Translations under genes and position numbers: made by a program
Shown here: piece after piece, positions 43,626 through 52,488 of the stretch
How positions within the stretch are numbered: position 1 is the first letter of the stretch
How the letters are laid out: every line of letters begins with the position of its first letter
NCBI GenBank assembly: GCA_900199505.1
Contig: FZQV01000003.1
Location: 79,610 to 143,609 of the forward strand
Reading direction: 5' to 3'
Length of the DNA: 64,000 nucleotides
From: Ruaniaceae bacterium KH17
GTDB lineage: Bacteria > Actinomycetota > Actinomycetes > Actinomycetales > Actinomycetaceae
Notes under the pieces: generated by a model
Database searches by the model: none
What the model was told of the DNA's origin: nothing
Seen by the model: only the letters and a program-made list of their open reading frames with translations

Positions 43626-44562
43626 GAAGACCATCGATCGCGTCACCCGGCTCCTGGCCCTGCTTGGTTACCTGGCCGATCACGATGACGTTGCCGTGGG
43701 CGAACTCGCGCAGCAGTTTGGCGTGTCGGAGGCGCAGATCCTCAAGGATGTGGACCTGCTGTGGGTCACGGGGACGCCCGGGTACTACCCAGACGATCTG
43801 ATCGATTTCAGCTTCAGTGAGTCGGATTCGCGCCTCTCGCTCCGCGAAGCGCGCGGCTTCGATCGAAAGGTCCGGCTCGCCCCCAGTGAGGCGATCGCGT
43901 TGGCGACCGCGGTGCATTGGCTTCGTGCGGCAGGAGAGACCGCCGGCGCAATCGAGTCGCTCGGTGCCAAGCTTGCCGCCCTCGTTCCCGCCGTTGTGGA
44001 GACCGCGGCCGCGCCCGAGGCGCGCGAGGCGCTCGAACGCGCAATCGAGTCTCGTGCGGGTGTGGTGATCGAATACGTCTCGGCCGAGGACCACCGCACC
44101 GAACGCCTCATCTTCCCCGAGCAGATCTCGACCGACGGCGTTGCGTGGTACGTGCGCGGCTGGTGCGCGCTCGCCCAGGACACGCGGACTTTTCGGCTCG
44201 ATCGCATCCTGTCCCTCCGCGCGGCCACGGATGCCGAAGCACAGTCCGCGCGGGACGAGCAGCACGCGGCATCGGCGGCCACCGCGGCACAACGCACGGT
44301 GCGCTTCGTCGTCGATCCGGCCGCGCGCTACGTTGCCGAGGACCTCCCAGGTGCACGGGTCTCCGACAGTGCGGAGGGCGTCGTCGTCCAGATTGATGTG
44401 GGGCGGACCGAGTGGCTTGTCCGGTTGGCGCTCTCGGGGACGATTCGCACGATCGATGCGGATCTTGCGGCGGAGGTCCGGCAACGGGCGGCTCTCGCAC
44501 TCGATGCATACGAGGATGCCGGTAGGATTGGGGCAGAACCGACTGAAGGGCGCGTGTCATGA
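43618..44562 (+). CDS. pafC: WYL-domain transcriptional regulator PafC
   Basis: 314 residues. Same architecture as PafB: winged helix (TRLLALLGYLADHDDVAVGELAQQFGVSEAQI region), WYL domain with TERLIFPEQISTDGVAWYVRGWCA, and WCX domain. Partner of PafB in damage-responsive transcription. ATG 43618 falls inside the end of pafB. The stop overlaps tatA. No proteasome genes (pup, prcBA, pafA) are adjacent. Confidence 0.9.
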   Translation: MPEKTIDRVTRLLALLGYLADHDDVAVGELAQQFGVSEAQILKDVDLLWVTGTPGYYPDDLIDFSFSESDSRLSLREARGFDRKVRLAPSEAIALATAVHWLRAAGETAGAIESLGAKLAALVPAVVETAAAPEAREALERAIESRAGVVIEYVSAEDHRTERLIFPEQISTDGVAWYVRGWCALAQDTRTFRLDRILSLRAATDAEAQSARDEQHAASAATAAQRTVRFVVDPAARYVAEDLPGARVSDSAEGVVVQIDVGRTEWLVRLALSGTIRTIDADLAAEVRQRAALALDAYEDAGRIGAEPTEGRVS

Positions 44563-44729
44563 GACCCGTACACATCCTCATCCTGATCATCGTGGTGCTG
44601 ATCGTCTTTGGCTCCGCGAAGCTTCCGGATATCGCGAAGTCGATCGGGCAGTCAATGAAGGTCTTCAAGAAGGAAGTCCAGGAACTCAAAGAGGACGTCC
44701 CCGCGGACTCGGAGGAGTCGAAGGACTGA
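44559..44729 (+). CDS. tatA: Twin-arginine translocase subunit TatA
   Basis: 56 residues, too short for many gene callers. Begins MRPVHILILIIVVLIVFG (one transmembrane helix), then the hinge and the amphipathic helix LPDIAKSIGQSMKVFKKEV, and ends in an acidic tail EEDSEE-like DSEESKD. This is the TatA/E layout. TatA oligomers form the protein-conducting path of the Tat system. ATG 44559 overlaps the pafC stop, with GAAGGG about 10 nt upstream; tatC follows after 10 nt. Confidence 0.92.
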   Translation: MRPVHILILIIVVLIVFGSAKLPDIAKSIGQSMKVFKKEVQELKEDVPADSEESKD

Positions 44730-44739
44730 CGAGTAAGGA

Positions 44740-45507
44740 ATGGCCGCACGCAATCCCGAAGGCCGGATGCGGCTCGTCGAGCACTTCGCCGAGTTTCGAC
44801 GCCGGCTGATCTACATCGCCGCTGGGCTTCTTGTGGGCGCTATTGGCGCCTGGTTTTTCGCGGACTACGTATTCGAACTCCTGCAGAGGCCGCTCGCTGA
44901 ACTTAGCGATCGAGGTATCACCGCGCAGATGAACTTTGGTGTCGTCACCGGGGCGTTCGATATGCGGTTGCGAGTCTCGTTTTTCATTGCGCTGATCGTC
45001 ACCGCGCCGTGGTGGATCTACCAGATCTGGGCATTCGTCGCGCCCGGCCTGAATCGCACCGAGAAGCGGTACGTGTGGCTGTTCCTGGGCCTCGGCGCAC
45101 CCCTCTTTCTGATCGGGGCCGCGCTCGGCCTCGCGATCCTGCCACACGCAGTGACGATCCTGATGGGAATGATCCCGGATGGTGGCTCGGGCATCACGGA
45201 CGCCCGGCAGTACTTTACGTTTGCGATGCGGCTCATTCTCGCGTTCGGCATCGCATTCCTCTTTCCCCTGGTCATGATCGGGCTCAACCTCGCCGGTGTG
45301 GTGCGCGGAAAGACGCTCCTCAAGGGCTGGCGCTGGGCGATCGTACTGATCTTCACCTTTGGTGCGATCGCGAATCCGCTGCCGGATGCATGGAGCATGC
45401 TCGTGCTTGGCGCGGCGATGACCCTGATGTATTTCGCGACCGTAGGGATCGCGCTCCTCGTGGATCGCCGCCGAGACAAGAGGCGCGAGAAGATGCTGGC
45501 CACATGA
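44740..45507 (+). CDS. tatC: Sec-independent protein translocase subunit TatC
   Basis: 255 residues with six predicted membrane helices. TatC recognises the twin-arginine signal peptide. The N-terminal RMRLVEHFAEFRRRLI region contains the signal-binding residues, and PFLxxF-like TFAMRLILAFGIAFLFPLVM is the conserved helix. ATG 44740 after GTAAGGA. No tatB is present in the window; actinobacterial tatB is often elsewhere. ATGA overlap with the helicase gene. Confidence 0.94.
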   Translation: MAARNPEGRMRLVEHFAEFRRRLIYIAAGLLVGAIGAWFFADYVFELLQRPLAELSDRGITAQMNFGVVTGAFDMRLRVSFFIALIVTAPWWIYQIWAFVAPGLNRTEKRYVWLFLGLGAPLFLIGAALGLAILPHAVTILMGMIPDGGSGITDARQYFTFAMRLILAFGIAFLFPLVMIGLNLAGVVRGKTLLKGWRWAIVLIFTFGAIANPLPDAWSMLVLGAAMTLMYFATVGIALLVDRRRDKRREKMLAT

Positions 45508-47993
45508 GCTTCAGTCAGTTCCTCGCCGCGCTTCCGTTCGAGCTGGATGAGTTCCAAGTCCGCGCGTGCGCCGCGCTCGACGAGGGACGCGGCGTGCTGG
45601 TGGCGGCACCCACGGGCTCCGGCAAGACGATCGTGGCGCAGTATGGCATCGAGGTGGCACTGGAGCGTGGCCAGCGGGCGTTCTACACCACGCCGATCAA
45701 GGCGCTCTCGAACCAGAAGTATCGCGAGCTGCGCGAGACCCACAATACGGGCCTGCTGACGGGAGACGTTTCGATCAACCCGGGCGCGGACGTGGTCGTG
45801 ATGACCACCGAGGTGCTCCGGAACATGCTCTACAACGCACCCGAGGAGCTTGCGGATGTGGGGCTCGTGGTGATGGACGAGGTGCACTACCTCGCCGACC
45901 GCGAGCGTGGGCCCGTGTGGGAAGAGGTTCTGATTCACCTGCCGGCCAGCGTGCAGGTGGTCTCGCTCTCGGCGACCGTCTCCAACGCTGAAGAGTTCGG
46001 TGCCTGGCTCGGCGTGGTGCGGGGCGAGACCGCCGTGATCGTCTCCGAGGTGCGTCCGGTACCGCTCTGGCAACACGTGATGGTGGGAGGTGAGCTCTAC
46101 GATCTCCAGGCCGACGGCGGACTCAACCCCGCGCTTCTCAGTGCGGCACGCTCGGGCCGGCGCAGGAGGGTTCTGCGCAGCGGTGTGATCGCCGAGCTGG
46201 ACCGCAATGCGCTACTCCCGGCGATCTACTTCGTGTTCTCGCGGGCGGGATGTGAGGACGCGTTTGGGCAGCTCGCGCACTCCTCGCTGAACCTCACCAC
46301 ACCGGACGAGGAGCGCCAGATCCGAGACTTCGTTCGCGCGCAGACGGCACATCTCGATGCCGAGGACCTGGCGGCGCTCGGCTACCACGGCTGGGTTCGG
46401 GGCCTCGCACGGGGTGTTGCGGCCCATCATGCGGGGATGGTGCCGCTCTTTAAGGAGGCGGTCGAGCAACTCTTCGCCCGCGGACTGCTGAAGGTGGTCT
46501 TTGCGACCGAGACCCTTGCGCTCGGCATCAACATGCCGGCCCGTTCGGTGGTGCTGGAGCGGCTGGACAAGTGGGACGGCTCGGCGCACACGCCGCTCAC
46601 GCCGGGGGAGTACACCCAGCTCACGGGACGCGCGGGCCGGCGCCGCATCGATATTGAAGGCCACGCCGTCGTGATCCACTCGCCGGCGGTGCACGTCGAG
46701 GATGTCGCGAAGCTCGCTGGGGCGCGCACCTATCCGTTGCGCAGCGCCTTCCGGCCCACCTACAACATGGCCGTTAATCTGCTTTCTCGGATGTCCCGCG
46801 AGAAGGCTCATGAGGTATTGCAGCTCTCGTTCGCCCAGTTCCAGGCTGACCGTTCGGTTGTTTCCCTGGCACGCCAGGTGAGGTCGTTGCAGGGGACGCT
46901 GCCGGAGCTCTCCGCCGCAGTCACCTGCGAGCGTGGGGACATTTACGAGTACCTTGACCTGCGAGCCGAAATCACGCGCCGGGAGAAGTCTGCAGTGAAG
47001 CGTTCGGTCCCTCGGGTCTCGCCGGGTTCGGTCGTGGAACTGCGCAGGGGCAACCGGATCGGACATGCTGTCGTGACCCGCGCGAAAGGGACGTCGATCG
47101 AGGTGGTGACGGACCGTGCGCGGCACCGTCGGCTCGCCCCGAACGAACTCGCAGGTGCCGAGGTTCTCGGCACGATTCGCGTGACCGACCCCCGATCCCC
47201 ACAGGGCCGGGGCGAGACGGCCGCCCGCATGCGCGAGTTCGTGGCGGGACGGATGAAGAAGCGGCCCAGGAAGCCCGACGTCGATCGCGAGCTGGAACGT
47301 CTGCGTGCCGAACTGCGCGCGCATCCCTGCCACCGTTGCCCCGAGATCGATCAGCATGCGCGCGATGGTCGGCGCTGGCAACGGGCCCGCGCACAGGAAC
47401 GCGAGCTGCGCCGTACGATCGATGAGTCGACGGGCACGCTCGCGGAGCAGTTCGATCGAGTCTGCGATCTGTTAACAGAACTCGGCTACCTGGCCGACGA
47501 CGTCCCCACGCCCAGCGGCGAGATCCTGCGCCGGATTTACGGTGAGTGCGATCTGCTCACGGCCGAATGCATCAGGCGGGGGCTGTTCGACGAGCTCAGC
47601 CCGGCGGAACTCGCGGGGGCGATCAGTACACTCACCACCGAGGCACGTTCCACGCCGCAGCAGGTAGGTGCCTCGCCCACGCTCCGCACAGCGGTGTCCG
47701 AGATAGTGCTGGAGTGGCGCGAACTGCGCGCCGCCGAGCGCGAGCACGGCGTTCCCGAGACGCGCGAGATCGATGGCGCGCTCGCGCCCACCTACTTCAA
47801 GTGGGCCCGGGGGAGTGCCCTCGATAGCCTCCTCGGAGAGATGCTGCCGGGCGACTTCGTGCGTTCCGCCCGGCAGATTATCGACGCGCTCCAGCAGCTG
47901 GCCGCAATCCCCGAGCTACCGGTAGAGCTCCGCCGCACCGTTCGCGCGGCCACGGGGCTGGTCGATCGCGGAGTTGTCTCGCTCCACACGTAG
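45504..47993 (+). CDS. helY: Ski2-like superfamily II DEVH-box helicase (HelY type)
   Basis: 829 residues. Motif I APTGSGKT, motif Ia TTPIKALSNQKYRE, motif II DEVHYL, motif III SLSATVSN, and motif VI QLTGRAGRRRID are intact, so it is an active ATPase. The C-terminal half carries the DSHCT domain of Ski2/Mtr4 RNA helicases. The gene keeps the mycobacterial order pafBC-tatAC-helY. Probably acts in RNA processing or turnover; its exact substrate in actinobacteria is not established. Start ATG 45504 overlaps the tatC stop. Confidence 0.92.
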   Translation: MSFSQFLAALPFELDEFQVRACAALDEGRGVLVAAPTGSGKTIVAQYGIEVALERGQRAFYTTPIKALSNQKYRELRETHNTGLLTGDVSINPGADVVVMTTEVLRNMLYNAPEELADVGLVVMDEVHYLADRERGPVWEEVLIHLPASVQVVSLSATVSNAEEFGAWLGVVRGETAVIVSEVRPVPLWQHVMVGGELYDLQADGGLNPALLSAARSGRRRRVLRSGVIAELDRNALLPAIYFVFSRAGCEDAFGQLAHSSLNLTTPDEERQIRDFVRAQTAHLDAEDLAALGYHGWVRGLARGVAAHHAGMVPLFKEAVEQLFARGLLKVVFATETLALGINMPARSVVLERLDKWDGSAHTPLTPGEYTQLTGRAGRRRIDIEGHAVVIHSPAVHVEDVAKLAGARTYPLRSAFRPTYNMAVNLLSRMSREKAHEVLQLSFAQFQADRSVVSLARQVRSLQGTLPELSAAVTCERGDIYEYLDLRAEITRREKSAVKRSVPRVSPGSVVELRRGNRIGHAVVTRAKGTSIEVVTDRARHRRLAPNELAGAEVLGTIRVTDPRSPQGRGETAARMREFVAGRMKKRPRKPDVDRELERLRAELRAHPCHRCPEIDQHARDGRRWQRARAQERELRRTIDESTGTLAEQFDRVCDLLTELGYLADDVPTPSGEILRRIYGECDLLTAECIRRGLFDELSPAELAGAISTLTTEARSTPQQVGASPTLRTAVSEIVLEWRELRAAEREHGVPETREIDGALAPTYFKWARGSALDSLLGEMLPGDFVRSARQIIDALQQLAAIPELPVELRRTVRAATGLVDRGVVSLHT

Positions 47994-48002
47994 ACTGGGC
48001 AT
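47991..48002 (+). promoter_or_regulatory. Leaderless-type promoter for lnt
   Basis: TAGACT at 47991-47996, made partly of the helY stop codon, is 6 nt before the lnt ATG. No ribosome-binding site is visible. Confidence 0.45.
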
Positions 48003-49475
48003 ATGCCTTTCTTGCCCGCCCTCGTGCTGAGCATTCTGGGCGGCTTGTTGACGAATCTAGCGTTCCCCTACCACTCCTGGTGGATCCTGGCGCCACTCGG
48101 CCTCGCCCTCCTCCTCAGTGCGATCCATCGCCAACGCGGTGGCCGCGCGTTCCTCCTCGGGCTTTCCTGGGGCATGGCGTTCTTTATGCCATTGCTTTAC
48201 TTTTCATTCAAGGCGGCGGGGGAGTGGTTGCCGTGGATCGCACTCGCGATACTCCAAGCACTGTTCGTGGCGTTCTTCGCACTCGGTACCTCACTCGTGA
48301 CAACACGACTGCGCCGCGGGGGAGCGGTGGCCGCGGTTCTGCTCTGGGTTGCGTTCGAACAACTCCGTGGCGTGATTCCGTTCGGCGGGTTCCCGTGGGG
48401 CAGCATTGCGTTCTCGCAGACCGAAGGCCCGTTGCTTCCATTGGCGGCACTCGGGGGAACGGTGCTGGTGAGCGGCATCGTCGCGCTCTTCGCCGTCGGC
48501 ATCGCGTTGCTTGCCCGGCTACGTCCCTCCGGCCTGGTGGCAGTCGGGACGGGTATTGGGATCGTCATTGGCGGACTCCTGTTCCCGCCCTCGGCCGAAC
48601 CCGAGGAGGGCACACTCACTGTCGCCGTCGTGCAGGGAGACGTGCCTGTGCGTGGCGCAGAGGCACTCGGCCAGGCGCGCCAGATTACGCAGAACTACGC
48701 GGATATCGTCGAGGCGAATGCCCCGTGGGATGCCGATGTCATGGTGTGGCCGGAGTCTGCTGCGGATATCGATCCGCGCTCGAATCCGGATGTCGCGGCG
48801 AATGTGGTGCGCGCGCAGGCGGCGTTCGATGGACCCATCCTGCTCGGCACTCAGCGTTATGTGGACGGCGGTCGTTACAACGAGTACATCCTCTGGCAGG
48901 AGGATGGCGACACGGCGGCGTACGCGAAGCAACATCCCGTGCCCTTTGGTGAATATATGCCATTCCGTGACTTTTTCCGCAGGTTGAGTCCGGCGGTCGA
49001 TAGGGTCTCGACCGATATGTTCCCTGGATCAGAGCCAGCGGTCATGGCCGTCCCCACGGCAGATCGGGACGTGCTGCTCGCAACCCCAATCTGCTTCGAG
49101 ATTGCCTACGACGGGCTCGTCCGGGAGAGTGTCACGCTTGGCGCCGAAGCGTTGATCGTTCCGACCAACAACGCCTCGTTTGGCTTCACTCAAGAATCGA
49201 CGCAACAACTCGCGATCTCGAGATTCCGCGCCGTCGAACACGCGCGCGCCACGATCCAGGTCTCCACGGTGGGCGTCTCCGCCGTGTTCCTGCCGGACGG
49301 CGAGATCGTGGCGCAATCGGGGGAGTTGTACACCGAATGGCACTCCGTGGTTGAGTTACCACTGCGTTCCTCACAGACCATCGCAACGAGCCTTGGGAAC
49401 GCGCCGCAGATCATAGTCTGGGCGTTGGCAGGGCTGTGGCTCGCCGTTGCCATCTTCCGAAAGGACACCGCATGA
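48003..49475 (+). CDS. lnt: Apolipoprotein N-acyltransferase
   Basis: 490 residues. An N-terminal set of membrane helices (about 1-200) and a nitrilase-like extracellular domain. The catalytic triad is visible: glutamate in VWPESAADID, lysine in AKQHPVPFGEYMPFR, and cysteine in ATPICFEIAYDGLVRE. It N-acylates lipoproteins such as the ABC binding protein at 40212. In mycobacteria this domain is fused to the mannosyltransferase that follows here as a separate gene. Confidence 0.92.
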   Translation: MPFLPALVLSILGGLLTNLAFPYHSWWILAPLGLALLLSAIHRQRGGRAFLLGLSWGMAFFMPLLYFSFKAAGEWLPWIALAILQALFVAFFALGTSLVTTRLRRGGAVAAVLLWVAFEQLRGVIPFGGFPWGSIAFSQTEGPLLPLAALGGTVLVSGIVALFAVGIALLARLRPSGLVAVGTGIGIVIGGLLFPPSAEPEEGTLTVAVVQGDVPVRGAEALGQARQITQNYADIVEANAPWDADVMVWPESAADIDPRSNPDVAANVVRAQAAFDGPILLGTQRYVDGGRYNEYILWQEDGDTAAYAKQHPVPFGEYMPFRDFFRRLSPAVDRVSTDMFPGSEPAVMAVPTADRDVLLATPICFEIAYDGLVRESVTLGAEALIVPTNNASFGFTQESTQQLAISRFRAVEHARATIQVSTVGVSAVFLPDGEIVAQSGELYTEWHSVVELPLRSSQTIATSLGNAPQIIVWALAGLWLAVAIFRKDTA

Positions 49476-50185
49476 AGCCGCTCGTGATCGTTCCCACGTA
49501 CAACGAGATCGAGAACATCGATCGCGTGGTGGCGGAGCTAACTGGGCTCGGTGTGGAACTGCTGATCGTGGACGATGCGTCGCCGGACGGTACCGGCATT
49601 CGCGCCGATGAGCATGCGGCCGCGCATGAGACCGTCCATGTCCTGCACCGGCGCGGCAAGGAAGGGTTGGGGCCGGCCTACATCGCGGGATTCCGGTGGG
49701 GGTTGGAGCACGATTACACGCACCTGATCGAGATGGATGCCGATGGCTCACACCGGATCGAGGATCTCCCGAAACTGATCGCACGTGCGGGGGAGGACGA
49801 CGCACCCGGGCTCGTGATCGGCTCTCGATGGGTCAAGGATGGCGAGGTCGAGAACTGGCCGATTCACCGCGAGATTCTCTCGCGTGGCGCGAACATATAT
49901 GTGCGCGCTGCGTTGGGTCTGCATGTGGGCGATGCGACGGCCGGATTCCGCGTGTACCGCCGTGAGGTTCTCGAGGCGATCGATCTGTCCGGCCTCGATG
50001 CGCGCGGCTATTTCTTCCAGATCGAGATGACCTGGCGCGCCGCAGAAGCGGGCGCCGCCATCGTCGAGGTGCCGATCACGTTCGTGGAGCGCCGCGAAGG
50101 CGTGTCCAAGATGGGCGGTTCGATCATCTCCGAGGCATTCCTCGGCACGGCGAAGCTCGCCTGGAACTCTCGCTTTAAGCGTTAG
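49472..50185 (+). CDS. Polyprenol monophosphomannose synthase
   Basis: 237 residues. GT2 family glycosyltransferase of the DPM1/Ppm type without a membrane domain. Starts KPLVIVPTYNEIENI, with the metal-binding DDASPDGTG and EMDADGSH. Transfers mannose from GDP-mannose to polyprenyl phosphate for cell-envelope lipoglycans or O-mannosylation. Coupled to lnt by ATGA. Its stop directly abuts the convergent rbpA stop with no terminator between. Confidence 0.93.
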   Translation: MKPLVIVPTYNEIENIDRVVAELTGLGVELLIVDDASPDGTGIRADEHAAAHETVHVLHRRGKEGLGPAYIAGFRWGLEHDYTHLIEMDADGSHRIEDLPKLIARAGEDDAPGLVIGSRWVKDGEVENWPIHREILSRGANIYVRAALGLHVGDATAGFRVYRREVLEAIDLSGLDARGYFFQIEMTWRAAEAGAAIVEVPITFVERREGVSKMGGSIISEAFLGTAKLAWNSRFKR

Positions 50186-50539
50186 TTACGCCGAGCGGCG
50201 GCTGCGGAGCTGGCCTGAGCGCAACAGTTCGAGGCGCTCGTCGAGTAGAACCTGAAGCTCTTCGCGGGTGCGACGCTCCAGGAGCATGTCCCAGTGGGTA
50301 CGCACGGGCTTGAGTGGCTTCTCCGGCTCGGGCTTCACGGCGTCCTGAAGGAGGGCTTCCTCCGAGCAACGGCATTCCCACACGGCAGGAACGTCGGCGT
50401 CGGTCGCGAACGGGAGTTCGGTCAAGTGACCATTCGGGCAGTAGTAGCGCGCGATCATCCGTGGCGCGAAATCGACGTTCTCTTCGGACTCCATCGACTT
50501 CGCGCCGATGCTCATTCCACGTAGTGCTCGTTCCGCCAC
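50186..50539 (-). CDS. rbpA: RNA polymerase-binding protein RbpA
   Basis: 117 residues. Binds RNA polymerase and the housekeeping sigma factor and stabilises open complexes. Layout: basic N-terminal tail with AERALRG, core with YYCPNGH and CRC, basic linker, and the sigma-interaction helix RTHWDMLLERRTREEL, which is canonical. GTG 50539 is chosen because AAGGAGG lies 7 nt upstream on this strand; earlier in-frame ATG at 50572 would place that site inside the gene. A second divergent RbpA lies at 5873-6220. Confidence 0.93.
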   Translation of the reverse strand: MAERALRGMSIGAKSMESEENVDFAPRMIARYYCPNGHLTELPFATDADVPAVWECRCSEEALLQDAVKPEPEKPLKPVRTHWDMLLERRTREELQVLLDERLELLRSGQLRSRRSA

Positions 50540-50601
50540 GGCAGAACCTCCTTCAACGTCCGCATAGTTCACTGTCTAGCGTGTACAACCACATTGGGGT
50601 G

Positions 50602-50670
50602 GGGATTGTTCCCGCGCACGGGTGGAACGCGTCACGTTCCCGTGCTACCGGACCACCCGGGAACGATCCC
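50602..50670. other. Two-tier inverted repeat
   Basis: GGGATTGTTCCC 50602-50613 pairs with GGGAACGATCCC 50659-50670 over 12 bp with one G-T pair, and g614/c658 extends it. Inside, CACG and GGAACG (50617-50629) pair with CGTTCC and CGTG (50635-50644) around a bulge. It could be a terminator for the leftward operon, an RNA element in an rbpA leader, or nested operators. Confidence 0.55.
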
Positions 50671-50685
50671 TGCGCCAGATATCCG

Positions 50686-50699
50686 ATAATGTACATTAT
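50686..50699. promoter_or_regulatory. 14-bp perfect palindrome, candidate operator
   Basis: ATAATGTACATTAT is a perfect AT-rich palindrome in a GC-rich region, centred at 50692/50693. Its shape is that of a dimeric repressor site. It lies about 150 bp upstream of rbpA and 120 bp downstream of the alkyl-DHAP synthase gene. Confidence 0.45.
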
Positions 50700-50817
50700 G
50701 ACATTTCAGCAAACCGGTAGCCACAAACGCGCCGGCGCGGTCTCCTGTGATCCCCTCCCACCCGTATCCCCCTCGAGGTGAGTGCGTTGAGCTGCCCGTT
50801 TACGCCGACGGCGTTGG

Positions 50818-52488
50818 CTACTTCCCGGTGACCTTCCTTGGGTTCAGGACGTGCTTCGGATCGGCAAACTCGAACAGCCCCTGGATGAGCTCCACGCCAC
50901 CCTTGGAGATGTCCCCCTCCATCCAAGGTGCGTGCTCGAGCCCGACGCCGTGGTGGTGTGACAAGGTTGCGCCATTGTCGATGAAAGCCTGCTGGATGGT
51001 GCTCTTGACTCCGTCATATTCGGAGATCGAGTCATCGGACTTTGATACATAGGCAAAGGTAAAGTAAAGGCAGGCGCCCGAGTGGTACGAGTGTGAGAGG
51101 TGGCACATGATCCAGCCCGGGGTGATGCCGAGGCGGTCGTATGCCTCGTTCGCGGCGGCGACGACATTCGCGTGCAGTTGCGGAAGCTTCGACCACGGCG
51201 CGGCGGTCTCCGAGACGTCGGCACAGGCGCCTCGATCAAGCAGGAAGTCCCGGATATACGGCGTGTCGAACTTCTTCTGGTCATAGAGCTTGCCCGGACC
51301 AGACCCGATCCCGATTCCGCCCTGGGAACGCACGATCTTGCCCACGATCGACTTCTGATACTTCACGTGTGAGGGTGAGCCTTCGTAGCCGATGAACGAG
51401 AGCGCAACCCGCTCCATGTCCCAGCCGCGCTTCTCCAGGACCTTGAAGAGTCCGACCTGGACCTTTCCACCAATCCCCTTGCTTTCCTTCTGAGTGGCGA
51501 AGGTGAAGGCGGTCTCGTTTGCATCCGAGACGCGGGTAATGGACGGGCTCGCATCGCTCTCCGCGATGAGGCGCATCGCCTCGACGCCGGCGTTGAAGCT
51601 CGGGAAGAGGTAGGCCTGGATCTCGCGTTGCTCAGGGATGCGGTGCACGTTGACGGTCACTTCGGTGATCACGCCGAGCCGACCCTCGCTACCGAGGATC
51701 ATTTCCCGAACACTGGGGCCGGTGGATGTGGAGGGTAGAGCGTGAAGCTCGACGACGCCGTCGGGCCGGGCCATGCGCAGGCCACGCGTAATATCCGCGA
51801 TGTCACCGTACTTGTCGCTTTGCATACCCGAGGATCGGGTGGCCACCCATCCCCCGAGCGACGAGTGCGTGAAGCTGTCCGGGAAGTGACCCATGGTCCA
51901 GCCGCGCTGATTGAGCTGCTCTTCCATGTCCGGGCCCAGCACGCCAGCCTCGATGCGGGCCAAGCCCGAGTCCTCGTCGATGCCGAGAACCCGGCGGAGC
52001 CTGCCCATGTCCAACGAAATGATGATCCGGCTCTCCCCCGCGTACGGTGTGAGGCTGCCAACAATGTTGCTACCGCCCCCGAATGGGATGACGACGGCGT
52101 CCTCCGCAACCGCGAAGGCGAGCACCTTCTGCACCTCGAGCTCGTTCGAGGGGTACACAATCACATCGGGGATGCGCGGCAACAGATTCGCGCGCACCAT
52201 GAGCAGGTCGCGCAGGCTCTTGCCATAGGTGTGGACCACGCGGTCCAGATCCTCCGTTACGACCTGCCCCTCCCCCACGATTGTGCGCAGCGCGGTGAGT
52301 AGCTCCTCGCTCGCACTCGAGGCGGGAGCGTCAATCTCATCGAACGTGGGCGGTGTGTCGGCCGAACCGGACAGATCGAGGCCAAGCTTCTGGTACACGA
52401 ACGGTGCAAAGTTCGGCTTGTCCTCGTGGTGGAAGGCGACGCCCTCGACGCCCCAGCCCCACCACTTCATGTGCTTCAGTTCTGTCAT
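50818..52488 (-). CDS. Alkyldihydroxyacetonephosphate synthase (FAD-binding)
   Basis: 556 residues. FAD-dependent exchange of the acyl group of acyl-DHAP for a fatty alcohol, forming the ether bond. The N-terminal MKWWGWG is the AGPS signature. The FAD domain shows VIPFGGGSNIVG, GGWVATRSSGMQSDKYGDI and GSEGRLGVITE, and the catalytic HHHGVG motif is near the C-terminus. This enzyme family defines the aerobic (peroxisomal-type) ether-lipid route. Last gene of the SDR-acyltransferase-synthase operon, with AGGAG before its ATG and an ATGA overlap. Confidence 0.88.
   Translation of the reverse strand: MTELKHMKWWGWGVEGVAFHHEDKPNFAPFVYQKLGLDLSGSADTPPTFDEIDAPASSASEELLTALRTIVGEGQVVTEDLDRVVHTYGKSLRDLLMVRANLLPRIPDVIVYPSNELEVQKVLAFAVAEDAVVIPFGGGSNIVGSLTPYAGESRIIISLDMGRLRRVLGIDEDSGLARIEAGVLGPDMEEQLNQRGWTMGHFPDSFTHSSLGGWVATRSSGMQSDKYGDIADITRGLRMARPDGVVELHALPSTSTGPSVREMILGSEGRLGVITEVTVNVHRIPEQREIQAYLFPSFNAGVEAMRLIAESDASPSITRVSDANETAFTFATQKESKGIGGKVQVGLFKVLEKRGWDMERVALSFIGYEGSPSHVKYQKSIVGKIVRSQGGIGIGSGPGKLYDQKKFDTPYIRDFLLDRGACADVSETAAPWSKLPQLHANVVAAANEAYDRLGITPGWIMCHLSHSYHSGACLYFTFAYVSKSDDSISEYDGVKSTIQQAFIDNGATLSHHHGVGLEHAPWMEGDISKGGVELIQGLFEFADPKHVLNPRKVTGK

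Larger units (their letters stand above)
50540..50817 (-). promoter_or_regulatory. 278-bp non-coding region upstream of rbpA
   Basis: No gene is visible. On the minus strand it holds candidate rbpA promoters: TTGTAC and TATGCG with a 16-bp spacer, and a SigR/SigH-like pair GGAAC (50608-50612) and GTT (50587-50589) with an 18-bp spacer. It also contains a long imperfect hairpin (50602-50613 with 50659-50670) enclosing a smaller one (50617-50644), and a 14-bp palindrome at 50686-50699. It also serves as the downstream region of the alkyl-DHAP synthase operon. Confidence 0.5.

Noticed and set aside
45009..45503. Upstream extension of the helicase frame through tatC
   Set aside because: Non-homologous shadow; the helicase begins at ATG 45504, overlapping the tatC stop.
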